DNA of 64,000 nucleotides. Origin: Lachnospiraceae bacterium. Lineage in GTDB: Bacteria > Bacillota > Clostridia > Lachnospirales > Lachnospiraceae. The stretch lies in assembly GCA_022792835.1 (NCBI GenBank), contig JAAWBT010000014.1, forward strand, positions 16,590-80,589. Direction: 5' to 3'. The position numbers were made by a program, and so were the translations under genes. Below the pieces are notes generated by a model, which saw nothing but the letters and a program-made list of their open reading frames with translations, searched no databases and was not told where the DNA came from. Below, in pieces: positions 36,201 to 43,682 of the stretch; position 1 is the stretch's first letter, and the number at the start of each line of letters is the position of its first letter.

Positions 36201-36440
36201 TACCTGATTGAATTCAACCACACTGAGCGGGTGTTGCAGAGTGCTCTGATTATGCTGTTCCAAGATTTGTTTAAAATTTTCCCACAAGGCTTCCGTTGTC
36301 TTGATTTTCGGTTCATATTTCCACAACTTTGTTTTTACAAGATAGCTGCCTGTTTCCCTGACTCTGCCACTTTTCCCTCCAGTCATTCTTTTACCGGAAA
36401 GATATTGGATCAGCTCATTCTCAAATTCATTTTCTTTCAT
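33243..36440 (-). CDS. hsdR: Type I restriction endonuclease subunit HsdR
   Basis: 1065 residues. The N-terminal HSDR_N nuclease domain carries the PD-(D/E)xK pattern (FDTTLLINGLPVIQIEEKTG). The helicase core follows: Walker A HTTGSGKT, DEAH box FIVDEAHRS, VGYTGTP and QAYSRTNR. The C-terminal helical region would dock on the methylase. It translocates and cuts unmodified DNA. Its ATG overlaps the end of the half-HsdS gene (ATGA). Confidence 0.95.
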   Translation of the reverse strand: MKENEFENELIQYLSGKRMTGGKSGRVRETGSYLVKTKLWKYEPKIKTTEALWENFKQILEQHNQSTLQHPLSVVEFNQVKKIISDLHTPYEAGQFLYGLNGVSQIEVDLDDGRHVFLTVFDQREIGAGDTVYQVVNQIKRSAVIAGKPERRFDTTLLINGLPVIQIEEKTGTHDVNEALNQMHQYIDENQYRDIFSTVQILVAMTPNNVKYMANTTAEQFNKEFAFHWQRKEDNSIVRSWKEFADAMLSIPMAHQMAVNYMILDGTKNRETLKVMRPYQVHATQKVIEAVKHADFESGKKKIGYIWHTTGSGKTITSFKTAWLASRLPNVDKVVFVVDRIALTRQTNERYQAYDPDGDTGEHLSAGGVWETKSTADLSRKLRSRDNKIIVTSVQKLGMLVKRKNFKSPEKNIVFIVDEAHRSTRGEYFAAIQKAFKRSLWVGYTGTPMFDETATGLATEEVFGRLLHAYTIREAIADKNVLGFKVDFETTIDEEKMRLQYLPGFYKMRHPKWSEAQIETKIRHLTAEDMDDTIEPSFYDENEEHIRLVVEDVFKNWKNRSNDGKYNALFTTHVGGGRASIPMAMMYYREFQRVNAENREKGKTVLKVAVTFSPDTSNHDTQLETNRSLSEAIVQYNREFDTTFEVKDVAGYTEDVRSRLDRTAKDGKYLDLVIVVEQLLTGFDAPELNTLYVDRTLKGANLIQAYSRTNRISDRQEKPWGRIVNYRWPAQNEKLMNAALAIYANRDSANLSEETKKQLNEEAGIIAKPFLPIFEEVRKIVDELKNMTNGFQKIPESEKQKEQMLELLRQYSVGMAKLKQYDPECVNGEKIGFDYEEPDDLIKALGMEPDEEIMLTSVLSNELKQELAKERNVPVFQIELKMTHVKDIQVDYDYLTELVEELLNQVHEEDEEGICKTKEKIRQFAGGLEDRQYAFRIMNAAEAIINGLYPADPNFKYPARLERGSGKVIEEANNVSLDRCFQEFRIKWGIIDIISSAEMRALFERHRYGQRDLDDTGRIQDIIAKGSQSYTVLSHDRQVQALSRIKYRNGLRDAIYQLADELVKH

Positions 36441-37009
36441 ATGCTCACCTCTCCCAAGTAGCCAAGCAAAAGAAGCTTTTCTTCTTCTGCCACTCGTTTC
36501 TTTAAGGCTTCCACCCGCAGCTGCTTCAAATAAATTTCTCCTATGATTCTCTGTCTCTCCAAAGGGGGCAGAGGAGGGAGCTCCAATTCCCTCAACTGTT
36601 TCAAGGTGTATTTCAAAATAGAGGACCCCTGCAGTCCTGCCTGAAACTGTTTTTGAATTCTCCTGTCCTCATTTAAAAGATAAATCAAAAATGCCGGAAC
36701 TACAGAACCGTCTGTAAACATTTTGATGTAATTCTGTGTGTACAGATATCCTTCATGTCTCTTGCTCACCATACAGGCATTTCCCGATATCAGGCTGAAA
36801 ATCAGATCTCCTGCGAAAAGCGTGGACACCTCATCTCTGGTACAGATCTTTTTCCTCTCTCCACAAGTTGCTTCTATTCCAGCCAGATCCCCCAGCAAAT
36901 CATTCTGGCTGTAAATCCAATACACCGGTGCCTGGCTATCGGCGGATTCCCTGATTCGGAATTGAGGGGCACCCCCCACAAGCTTTACATGATTCTTCAA
37001 TCTGCCCAT
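36437..37009 (-). CDS. Single-domain (half) HsdS-like protein
   Basis: 190 residues from ATG at 37007-37009 (AAAGG upstream; the track starts at a TTG further up). It contains one recognition domain (GDLIFSLISGNACMVSKR; YTLKQLRELELPPLPPLERQRIIGEI) and one coiled C-terminal region, i.e. half of a normal HsdS. It is the first gene of the operon and translationally coupled to hsdR. It may dimerise to give an alternative, symmetric specificity. Confidence 0.75.
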   Translation of the reverse strand: MGRLKNHVKLVGGAPQFRIRESADSQAPVYWIYSQNDLLGDLAGIEATCGERKKICTRDEVSTLFAGDLIFSLISGNACMVSKRHEGYLYTQNYIKMFTDGSVVPAFLIYLLNEDRRIQKQFQAGLQGSSILKYTLKQLRELELPPLPPLERQRIIGEIYLKQLRVEALKKRVAEEEKLLLLGYLGEVSI

Positions 37010-37052
37010 TATTTTTGTGCCTTTCAAAAACTACATTTTCTTTGTCTTTTTT

Positions 37053-37081
37053 AGTATAACACCAACTTCTCCGTCTGTCAA
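37053..37081 (-). promoter_or_regulatory. Promoter of the type I RM/Kiwa operon
   Basis: TTGACA (37076-37081), a 17-bp spacer and TATACT (37053-37058) on the minus strand. This is the only strong promoter I see for the six-gene defence operon. Confidence 0.8.
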
Positions 37082-37145
37082 TTATAGTTTGTAATTTTAA
37101 TAAATCACATTTTTGTATCTTCATCTGGCATTATACCGTGAAACA

Positions 37146-37154
37146 TGCTATACT
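37146..37154 (+). promoter_or_regulatory. Extended -10 promoter of the zinc-ribbon gene
   Basis: TGCTATACT with a weak -35, about 36 bp upstream of the ATG at 37190. Confidence 0.5.
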
Positions 37155-37189
37155 ATCCCTTAGTTTTGAGCAAAAGGAGGAAAAGCCTT

Positions 37190-38182
37190 ATGACCTGCAG
37201 CCACTGCGGCCTTGAACTGATTGAAAACGCAAAATTCTGTCCCCGGTGCGGCGCTCCTGCCACGCCTCCCCCCAAAACGCCGACACCGCCGCCCGCTCAA
37301 GACGCTTCTACGCCGCCCGCCTGCCAGGTTCCGGTCCGGAAGAAAAAGGGCAGCGCCACCGTCTGTTTTGCTCTCCTCTCCCTCATTCTGGCAGTGGTGC
37401 TGGTTCTTCAAAACCTTGGGATCATCGGCCTGATTGGGGAAACAGACAGGAGCAGCGCCAGAATGCGGATGGAAGGAGCCGGCTATGCTTCTGCCGAAGA
37501 GGCGGTGGAGGCTTACATAAATGCCTTGAAACAAGGGGATGTCCCAGCCGCTCTTTCTACCTTTGCCATTGAGACTTATGTGGACAGCTATGACACGCAG
37601 GCCGGTCTTTTCTATACAGGGGCATGGCTACCGGCCGTCAGTTCTGACGGCACCTATGAGCTCCTAGGCAGTGATTATGAGCGGCAACTCCGGTGTTTTT
37701 CCAGACAGGCCTCCATTACCCAGAAGCTTTACGGACAGCTCATCAATTACTCCGCTTATTTCCAGGAAGAAAAAATTTTTCTCAATAACGAAAACGGAAC
37801 ACCCGTCGCTTTTAGGGAGGAAGAGGACGTCAAAGAATTTCTCCGTGTTTATCGGGAAAGCTCTTTTGGAAAAGCTCTGGCTGAAATGGAACTGAAAGAC
37901 TTCGTGGACCCGAAAGACTTGTGTGAAGCCTATGGGTCTGAAGCCCATCTGAAAAACATGAGTGAGAGGGGGCAGCTCTTTGGCTGTGACGAATATAAAA
38001 GTGTCGCCGCCCGCATAAGCTTAAACGGAGAAACCTGGCTGCTCACCATGGACTGTATATGTTATGGAGGCCGCTGGTATAATCTGAGCCAGTCCAGCGT
38101 CTTGTCTAACATGCTGGGAGCCTCTGTCTACCTGTACGGACTGATCCCTTATTCCATAACAGGAAACAGCCTCTTTCCCTGA
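37190..38182 (+). CDS. Zinc-ribbon, single-pass membrane protein of unknown function
   Basis: 330 residues from the ATG at 37190 (AAAAGGAGGAAAAGCCTT upstream; the track adds 15 residues). An N-terminal zinc ribbon (CSHCGLE, CPRCGAP) is followed by a proline-rich linker and one membrane helix (VCFALLSLILAVVLVLQNLGII). The ~250-residue extracytoplasmic part looks like an NTF2/DUF4878-type domain (YASAEEAVEAYINALKQGD). Monocistronic, with a strong terminator. Role unknown. Confidence 0.7.
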   Translation: MTCSHCGLELIENAKFCPRCGAPATPPPKTPTPPPAQDASTPPACQVPVRKKKGSATVCFALLSLILAVVLVLQNLGIIGLIGETDRSSARMRMEGAGYASAEEAVEAYINALKQGDVPAALSTFAIETYVDSYDTQAGLFYTGAWLPAVSSDGTYELLGSDYERQLRCFSRQASITQKLYGQLINYSAYFQEEKIFLNNENGTPVAFREEEDVKEFLRVYRESSFGKALAEMELKDFVDPKDLCEAYGSEAHLKNMSERGQLFGCDEYKSVAARISLNGETWLLTMDCICYGGRWYNLSQSSVLSNMLGASVYLYGLIPYSITGNSLFP

Positions 38183-38228
38183 CTGTCCCTACTGGAAGCA
38201 TGGTTCAGCAGGCCGGCCCTGCGTATAC

Positions 38229-38288
38229 AAAAAGTCCCGGAAAGTCCTTCTTCCTGTACATAAAGGAAAGGAACTCCCGGGACTTTTT
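38229..38288 (+). terminator. Terminator after the zinc-ribbon gene
   Basis: AAAAAGTCCCGG (38229-38240) pairs with CCGGGACTTTTT (38277-38288), with further AGTCCTT pairing inside. It can act in both directions against the convergent DJ-1 gene. Confidence 0.8.
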
Positions 38289-38336
38289 CCGGTCTTTTTG
38301 ATTGTTGTCTTTCTGTTTTATGGGGACTGAGGAAGT

Positions 38337-38888
38337 TTACGGATGCTGAATGGCAGACCGTACCTCAGCCGACACCTCGTCACTTACCAGCACCTTAAGA
38401 AGCTCCAGCCCTTGGTCAATGGCAAAACCAAGGCCCCGGCCCGTGACCACATTGCCGTCTCGCACCACACCTTCACTGGAATGCTCTGCCCCGAGGAGTT
38501 TGTCCTCCCATCCAGGATAACAGGTGGCCCGCTTTCCCTCCAGGCAGTGGTACTTTCCGAGAACACTGGGCGCCGCGCAGATGGCCGCCAATACTTTTCC
38601 TTCTCCTTTAAACTTCTGGAGCATCTCTCCCAGTTCCTCGTGCTCCGAAAGATGAGTGGTTCCGGGCATGCCTCCCGGCAGAAAGATTCCATCGCAGGCA
38701 TCACAGCCTTCTTTTGACCACATACAGTCCGCCCGGACCGCAATCTTATGGGATCCGGTCACCAAAAGCTCCTCCCCCATGGAAGCCAGTACCACTTCAA
38801 CTCCACCTCTTCTTAAAATATCCACAACCGCCAGACACTCCACCTCTTCCAGGCCTTCTGCCATGCAGACATATATCTTGCTGCCCAT
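38337..38888 (-). CDS. DJ-1/PfpI family protein
   Basis: 183 residues with the class I glutamine amidotransferase-like fold of DJ-1/YajL. The early acidic residue is in AEGLEEVE, GIFLPGGMPG is the oxyanion loop, and the nucleophile elbow is AAICAAPSVLG with the conserved cysteine. Such proteins act as protein/DNA deglycases or chaperones; some are misnamed ThiJ. Monocistronic; AGGAGGAGGTTATAATT precedes the ATG. Confidence 0.9.
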   Translation of the reverse strand: MGSKIYVCMAEGLEEVECLAVVDILRRGGVEVVLASMGEELLVTGSHKIAVRADCMWSKEGCDACDGIFLPGGMPGTTHLSEHEELGEMLQKFKGEGKVLAAICAAPSVLGKYHCLEGKRATCYPGWEDKLLGAEHSSEGVVRDGNVVTGRGLGFAIDQGLELLKVLVSDEVSAEVRSAIQHP

Positions 38889-39044
38889 AATTATAACCTC
38901 CTCCTGTTAATCTTCTTCACTATAACACAACAGGTTTATTATACCATTTCATCTGGTCTTTCACAATGGAGGATTTCTTTTCTCATCCAAATATGTTAGG
39001 ATAGGGACAATAACTACTTTTTCTAATGCTGAAAGGAGCCTCTT

Positions 39045-39476
39045 ATGGAAATTGAACGGAAATTTCTGGTAAAGAAACTGCCGGAAAACCTGGAAACTTA
39101 TCCTTGTCTGCTCATTGAGCAGGCTTATCTGTGCACAGACCCAGTAGTCCGCATCCGCCGTCAGAATGACGATTATTATATGACCTACAAAGGGCGGGGC
39201 CTTATGGAACGGGAAGAATACAATCTCCCCTTAAATGCCAAAGCCTATGTCCATCTCAAGACCAAGGCAGACGGACGCGCCATCACCAAAAAACGTTACT
39301 GTATTCCCCTTGGGACGCTTACCATTGAGCTGGATATTTTTTCCTCTCCAGAGGGCCTTATCTTGGCTGAAGTGGAATTTCCAACAAGAGAAGCGGCCCT
39401 CTCCTTCACGCCCCCTGAATGGTTTGGAAAGGACGTGACAAAAGACAGCCGCTATCACAACAGCAACATGATTTAA
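39045..39476 (+). CDS. CYTH-domain triphosphatase
   Basis: 143 residues with the N-terminal EIERKF (ExExK) signature and alternating basic/acidic strands of the triphosphate tunnel fold (VRIRRQNDDYYMTYKG; ELDIFSSPEGLILAEVEF). Likely hydrolyses inorganic triphosphate or a nucleoside triphosphate with Mg2+. The 3' end overlaps the convergent exporter gene by 4 bp. Confidence 0.9.
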   Translation: MEIERKFLVKKLPENLETYPCLLIEQAYLCTDPVVRIRRQNDDYYMTYKGRGLMEREEYNLPLNAKAYVHLKTKADGRAITKKRYCIPLGTLTIELDIFSSPEGLILAEVEFPTREAALSFTPPEWFGKDVTKDSRYHNSNMI

Positions 39477-40504
39477 TTTTTTTCTTCCGCTTTTTCCGGA
39501 AAATGGATATCCACAAACCGCTTTTTTACCAGAAGAAAATCCTGGATGCTTTTCATAATATGATACAGGATTGCCCGGCCTTCCAGCTCCTCCCTGTCGA
39601 TTGGCAGAGGCTCCTTCCCCATATCCTCAAACATTTCCTCCAGCCGCTCAAGCTGCGGCCCGGGCACATTGAGCTCTGTCACATGATCTGCCAGGTAAAG
39701 CATATAGTCCGCCACCAGCCTCGCCTGGTCCGGCACGATGCGCAGCCACCACATTCCAGAGTGAAGGTTATAGAGGGTCTTGCACTGATCCATTCTCATC
39801 TCGAAATAATCAATGTAATACTCCGGATCGGCGCGAAACGAATTTTCCTGGTATTCGTAAGCCTCCCTGATGTATTCCCGGATCGCCTCCTCCAGCCTGC
39901 CCACATGCCCCCACACATCCACTTCCATAATTTTGTTGGAAAGATAGGCTGCTACCTCCCCAAAAATAAACTGCAGCTGTTCCTCCGTATAAGCCATTTT
40001 GTCCCTGAGGTGCTCCTCCTGGCTGCGGTTGTGGTGAAACAGATTCAGCACAAAGGCAATGGCGCTCCCGATAAACACCAGCAGAAATTCATTGAGGAAA
40101 AAAGACGGACTGAAATCCAACGTTGTCAGAAAATGGGTTCCGATCACTGCATTGACCGACAGGGTTGCCATCCAACCCGACACCTGGCACATAACAACTG
40201 TCAGGAAAATAAAGACTCCAAATGCAAGCCATTCACTCCGAAAAGGAATAAAGGTAATCCATGAGAACAAGACAACCACCGCAAAAGTCACAAACCGGGC
40301 AAGGGCCAGCTTGATGGTCCCCCGCTTTGTGGTCACCAGTGTAAGCAGCGTCACAATCCCCGCCGAAGCAGAAAACTGCAGTTCGAGAAGCTCCGCCACA
40401 TAAATGGCAATACTGCTTCCCACTGCAATTTTCGCGGCAAGCATCAATATTTTAATAATCTGCCTTTTCCCTGGCAACAGCATTTTCTTTAAACGTTCTC
40501 TCAA
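39473..40504 (-). CDS. Aromatic acid exporter family protein
   Basis: 343 residues. The N-terminal ~150 residues hold four or five membrane helices typical of the ArAE/FUSC family (LAAKIAVGSSIAIYVAELL; GIVTLLTLVTTKRGTIKLALAR). The C-terminal ~190 residues are a cytosolic helical domain (ArAE_1_C type). I place the start at TTG 40502-40504, directly behind GGGAGGAAGAGGA; the track begins 14 codons earlier. Substrate is unproven. Confidence 0.85.
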   Translation of the reverse strand: MRERLKKMLLPGKRQIIKILMLAAKIAVGSSIAIYVAELLELQFSASAGIVTLLTLVTTKRGTIKLALARFVTFAVVVLFSWITFIPFRSEWLAFGVFIFLTVVMCQVSGWMATLSVNAVIGTHFLTTLDFSPSFFLNEFLLVFIGSAIAFVLNLFHHNRSQEEHLRDKMAYTEEQLQFIFGEVAAYLSNKIMEVDVWGHVGRLEEAIREYIREAYEYQENSFRADPEYYIDYFEMRMDQCKTLYNLHSGMWWLRIVPDQARLVADYMLYLADHVTELNVPGPQLERLEEMFEDMGKEPLPIDREELEGRAILYHIMKSIQDFLLVKKRFVDIHFPEKAEEKN

Positions 40505-40605
40505 TCCTCTTCCTCCCTTTGTATCCTGTCTACAGTCTCTCCTCATCCCCGTGCTGTTTTTACGAGATCAAACACTCTGTTTCGGTCATTATAGCATTTC
40601 TTCCT

Positions 40606-40887
40606 CTATAAAGTAAATAGGTGATCATCCTTCAGTGGGATCTGATGCAGATATTTTTCCTTCGTGGCCATTCCTCCCCGGATATGCCTCTCCGACTTAT
40701 TCACATCCAGCACAAGGCGGGCTCTGGAGGCTAGAGTCGGATTGATCCGCACAAGACGATCTGTTACGTCTTTATGTACCGTACTCTTGCTGATTCCAAA
40801 TTTTTTCGCAGTCTGACGCACGGTCGCATTGGTTTCAATAATATAATTGGCAATTTCCACTGCCCGCTCTTCGATATAATCTTTCAA
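40606..40887 (-). CDS. spoIIID: Sporulation transcription factor SpoIIID
   Basis: 93 residues, TTG start. A helix-turn-helix (VRQTAKKFGISKSTVHKDVTDRL) is followed by the basic second DNA-binding element (SERHIRGGMATKEKY) characteristic of SpoIIID. In Bacillus and clostridia it is made in the mother cell under sigma-E and modulates the sigma-E/sigma-K programme. A sigma-E-like promoter lies upstream at 40915-40943. Confidence 0.95.
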   Translation of the reverse strand: MKDYIEERAVEIANYIIETNATVRQTAKKFGISKSTVHKDVTDRLVRINPTLASRARLVLDVNKSERHIRGGMATKEKYLHQIPLKDDHLFTL

Positions 40888-40914
40888 GACCTAATCCCTG
40901 CAACTGTTTTTTAC

Positions 40915-40943
40915 ATATTATGCAGAAAGGTTTCTGATTATTA
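40915..40943 (-). promoter_or_regulatory. Sigma-E-like promoter of spoIIID with palindromic spacer
   Basis: TAATAAT (40937-40943), a 14-bp spacer and CATAATAT (40915-40922) fit the sigma-E pattern KMATAWW-N14-CATACAMT with two mismatches in the -10. The spacer CAGAAACCTTTCTG is a perfect palindrome, a possible operator. Confidence 0.6.
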
Positions 40944-40982
40944 GTCTTTCCCTGCAGGCTGATCCCGACATCCGAGAAAACA

Positions 40983-41005
40983 CCCCGGGCTGCAGATTCC
41001 CGGGG
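40983..41005 (-). terminator. Terminator of the WYL-type regulator gene
   Basis: CCCCGGG-AATCTGCAG-CCCGGGG followed by TGTTTTCT on the minus strand, just after the stop codon. Confidence 0.8.
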
Positions 41006-41011
41006 CGCCGT

Positions 41012-41635
41012 CTATCCTTCCTTATACATATTTCGGATTTCCTTCAGATATCTTTTGTACTCCTTAATCAGCTCAGGCGGTCCGGAGAGCCGTACCTGAC
41101 AGCCGAATCTGGCCAGCCAGCCATAAAATTCCCCTCCTGGCTTTATTTTAAACTTAAGAGTTCTGCTTCCAGCCTTCTTTCCGCTCTTCATACGGACAAA
41201 TCTCTCCCCCCCAAGCTCCTTCCAGATAAGCGCACTTGTCTCTTCTTCACAGACAAGCGCTGTCTTTAACTCCCCCAAAACCAGCCACTCTGGCAATGTA
41301 TCCGGATTGATTTCCCCCTCGGAAGGGGATGACGGAAGACCAATTTTTTCCGCATTTTCCTCATCTCCCGGACAAGGCCCTGTCCTTGGAAGCCCTTCCC
41401 GGCCTTCTTTTTCCAGATAGTATCCCGCCATGCGCCCTTTCCTCGCCGCGACAGGGTAACCGAATCTGCGAAGAGCGTCCAGGTCGTCATAAATCCGCTT
41501 CCGCTCCGCCTGGATCCCATGGGCGGCAAGCTCCCCCAGAATCTCCCGCATTGTCACCACATGTGTCTCGTCACTCTGCTCTAAAAGCTTCAATATGTAC
41601 AAAACTTTCAATTTCTGATTGGCCGCTCTCGCCAT
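41012..41635 (-). CDS. WYL-type HTH transcriptional regulator (short form)
   Basis: 207 residues from ATG at 41633-41635 behind GGAGGGACGGAT; the track adds 9 residues. The N-terminal winged helix (LKVLYILKLLEQ; TMREILGELAAHGIQAERKRIYDDLDAL) is that of WYL/YafY regulators. The middle is short and the WYL segment itself is not clear, but the C-terminal strand/helix (GWLARFGCQVRLSGPPELIKEYKRYL) matches the WCX extension. Ligand and targets unknown. Confidence 0.78.
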   Translation of the reverse strand: MARAANQKLKVLYILKLLEQSDETHVVTMREILGELAAHGIQAERKRIYDDLDALRRFGYPVAARKGRMAGYYLEKEGREGLPRTGPCPGDEENAEKIGLPSSPSEGEINPDTLPEWLVLGELKTALVCEEETSALIWKELGGERFVRMKSGKKAGSRTLKFKIKPGGEFYGWLARFGCQVRLSGPPELIKEYKRYLKEIRNMYKEG

Positions 41636-41732
41636 ATCCGTCCCTCCTCTCCGCAAATACATTTCAGCGCCGTCAAGGGCCGCCCGGGCATCAAACCCCC
41701 TATAATTGTCCTGAAAATTTTATATATTCAAG

Positions 41733-42014
41733 GATACCATCGGTTGACAAGGACACACTCGCTCCAGTCTGCATGATTTGCCGGTTTTTCCGCGTTGTCC
41801 TCTCTCCGCGTACATCCGGTACGCCTCTGTCGTCCGCCTTGAAAAACAGCCAAATCACTGCAGGTGGAGTCAGGGAGTCGGAAAGAGGGGAATTTTCCCA
41901 TGGGCAAGGCACTGGAACGACGCGTACAGAGAGGTACACGGAGAGAAAGTAACGCAGCTCATGTAGAAATCCCCCCTTCTCCGACCGTGTATGCTCTTGT
42001 GAACCGATGGTATC
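41733..42014. repeat. Fold-back repeat element, long copy (282 bp)
   Basis: Terminal inverted repeats GATACCATCGGTTGACAAG and its counterpart at the other end continue inward as an imperfect palindrome for ~100 bp per arm (for example TCTCTCCGCGTAC against GTACACGGAGAGA). There is no ORF with coding character. The right end overlaps the malQ stop codon. A 98-bp internally deleted relative lies at 17925-18022. Confidence 0.85.
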
Positions 42015-43512
42015 AATACCGGTTATATACATGCACCAGAAATCTTAAAAATCCAGCTTCCTGGGAGCCAAGCTGTCCCTCTCTCAGCCTCCATTTCCAG
42101 TTCCCCCCCAGAGTCGAAGGAAAATTCATCCTGGCAGAATTATCCAGACCAAGTACATCCTGAGCCTGGAAGATCACCACATCTGCAATGCTGCCGTAAG
42201 CCTGCCGGAACAGCCCCTCTACAATATCATCTCGCTTTCTCGTGCCCAGCAGTTCAAACAGATAAGTCAGCACCTCATCCGACTTGTCGCAGAACAGCCC
42301 TGTCAGCGTCTCGTTGTCATGAGTTCCCCCATAGGCAACACAGTTGGAGGTTCTGTAATTGTGCGGCAGATGCTCGTTGGCCGGATCGCCGTCAAAGCCA
42401 AAAGCCAGAACTTTCATGCCCGGATAGCCATTCGCCTTGAGAAGCTCTCTCACTTCCGGCGTCACCGTTCCCAGATCCTCAGCGATGATCTTCATATTTC
42501 CGGCTTCTTCATTGATCACATCCGTAAGCTTTGTTCCAGGCCCAGGCTGATAAGAACCAGTTCTGCTGTCCTTTGCGCCTCCCGGCACTGCATAATATCT
42601 GGTAATCCCAATAAAATGGTCAATCCGGAGCGCATCATACAGTTCTCTTGAAGAGATGATCCTCCTGCGCCACCAGGTAAAATCGTCTTTTTCCATTGCC
42701 TCCCAGTCATAAAGAGGGTTTCCCCAAAGCTGCCCCGTCTCGCTGAAAGCATCCGGCGGCACCCCGGCAATGAATTTCGGCAGAAGATTCTCCTCATCCA
42801 ACTGGAACAGACCTGGATGGCTCCACACGTCGGCACTGTCAAGAGCCGCGTAAATGGGAATATCGCCAATGATCTGGATCCCCTTTTCCTTCGCATAAGC
42901 CTTAAGCTTCCTCCACTGCCGGAAGAAGTAGTACTGGCAGAACTCCCAAAAATCAATCTCCTCCTTCAGAAGCTCCCTGTATCTGATAAGGGTTTCTTCC
43001 TTGCGGAATCGAAGATCCGGCTCCCACAGAAGCCAGCTCTCGTTCTCGAACTGCCCCTTACAGGCCATATAAAGGGCATAATCCTCCAGCCAGTAGACAT
43101 TTTCCTCCTGGAATGCCTTAAATTCCGCTGTCTCTTTGTGATGGCTGCTCCCAAAGGCTTTCCTGAGGACCCGGAATCGGTTCCGGTAAATGTCTTCATA
43201 GGAAACATAAGACTCCTGGTCGCCCCAGAAGAACTTCTCTGCATCCCACTTCTCCAGAAGTCCTTCTTCCATCAAAAACTCCAGATCAATAAAATAGGGA
43301 TTTCCGGCAAAGGCAGAAAAAGACTGATAGGGGCTGTCTCCGTAGCTTGTCGGCCCCATGGGGAGCACCTGCCAGTATTTCTGTCCTGCACATTTCAGGA
43401 AATCAATAAACTCGTAAGCCGCCTTTCCAAAAGTTCCGATTCCATAAGGGGACGGAAGGCTGGTAATCGGAAGCAAAACTCCTGCTCCCCTCTCCAAAGT
43501 CTGATTTTTCAT
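42013..43512 (-). CDS. malQ: 4-alpha-glucanotransferase (amylomaltase)
   Basis: 499 residues from the ATG at 43510-43512 (GGAGG with 5-nt spacing). GH77 enzyme: early loop GAGVLLPITSLPSPYGIGTFG, the nucleophile region ALRIDHFIGITRYYAVP and the acid/base region IIAEDLGTVTPEV, then GGTHDNETL. It transfers alpha-1,4-glucan segments in maltodextrin and glycogen metabolism. The stop codon TGA is partly formed by the end of the fold-back repeat. Own promoter upstream. Confidence 0.95.
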   Translation of the reverse strand: MKNQTLERGAGVLLPITSLPSPYGIGTFGKAAYEFIDFLKCAGQKYWQVLPMGPTSYGDSPYQSFSAFAGNPYFIDLEFLMEEGLLEKWDAEKFFWGDQESYVSYEDIYRNRFRVLRKAFGSSHHKETAEFKAFQEENVYWLEDYALYMACKGQFENESWLLWEPDLRFRKEETLIRYRELLKEEIDFWEFCQYYFFRQWRKLKAYAKEKGIQIIGDIPIYAALDSADVWSHPGLFQLDEENLLPKFIAGVPPDAFSETGQLWGNPLYDWEAMEKDDFTWWRRRIISSRELYDALRIDHFIGITRYYAVPGGAKDSRTGSYQPGPGTKLTDVINEEAGNMKIIAEDLGTVTPEVRELLKANGYPGMKVLAFGFDGDPANEHLPHNYRTSNCVAYGGTHDNETLTGLFCDKSDEVLTYLFELLGTRKRDDIVEGLFRQAYGSIADVVIFQAQDVLGLDNSARMNFPSTLGGNWKWRLREGQLGSQEAGFLRFLVHVYNRY

Positions 43513-43558
43513 CATTACCTCCATTCTGTACGTGCTTTACAGCATTGCATACCCCGTT

Positions 43559-43674
43559 TTATTGGGTACAAACAGGTATGGGTGAACTACCTTTGTTCAC
43601 CCTTTCCTCCTCCCTGACACACTTTTTGTTTTTCTTCTATTATTTATTATACTGAAAAAACAGAGAACATACAA
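43559..43674 (-). promoter_or_regulatory. malQ promoter and structured leader
   Basis: TTGTAT (43669-43674), a 17-bp spacer and TATAAT (43646-43651). The ~127-nt leader has the hairpin GGGTGAAC-AAAGGTA-GTTCACCC and a 13-codon frame (GTG at 43600 to TAA at 43559) behind GGAGGAAAGG. Whether the leader frame is translated is unknown. Confidence 0.55.
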
Positions 43675-43682
43675 GAAAAACC

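Noticed and set aside
41329-41952. 207-residue plus-strand ORF crossing the fold-back repeat
   Set aside because: It joins antisense of the WYL-type gene to repeat sequence. The similar peptide IPSVDKDT at 17710-18051 arises because both copies of the repeat are translated, not from a real protein family.
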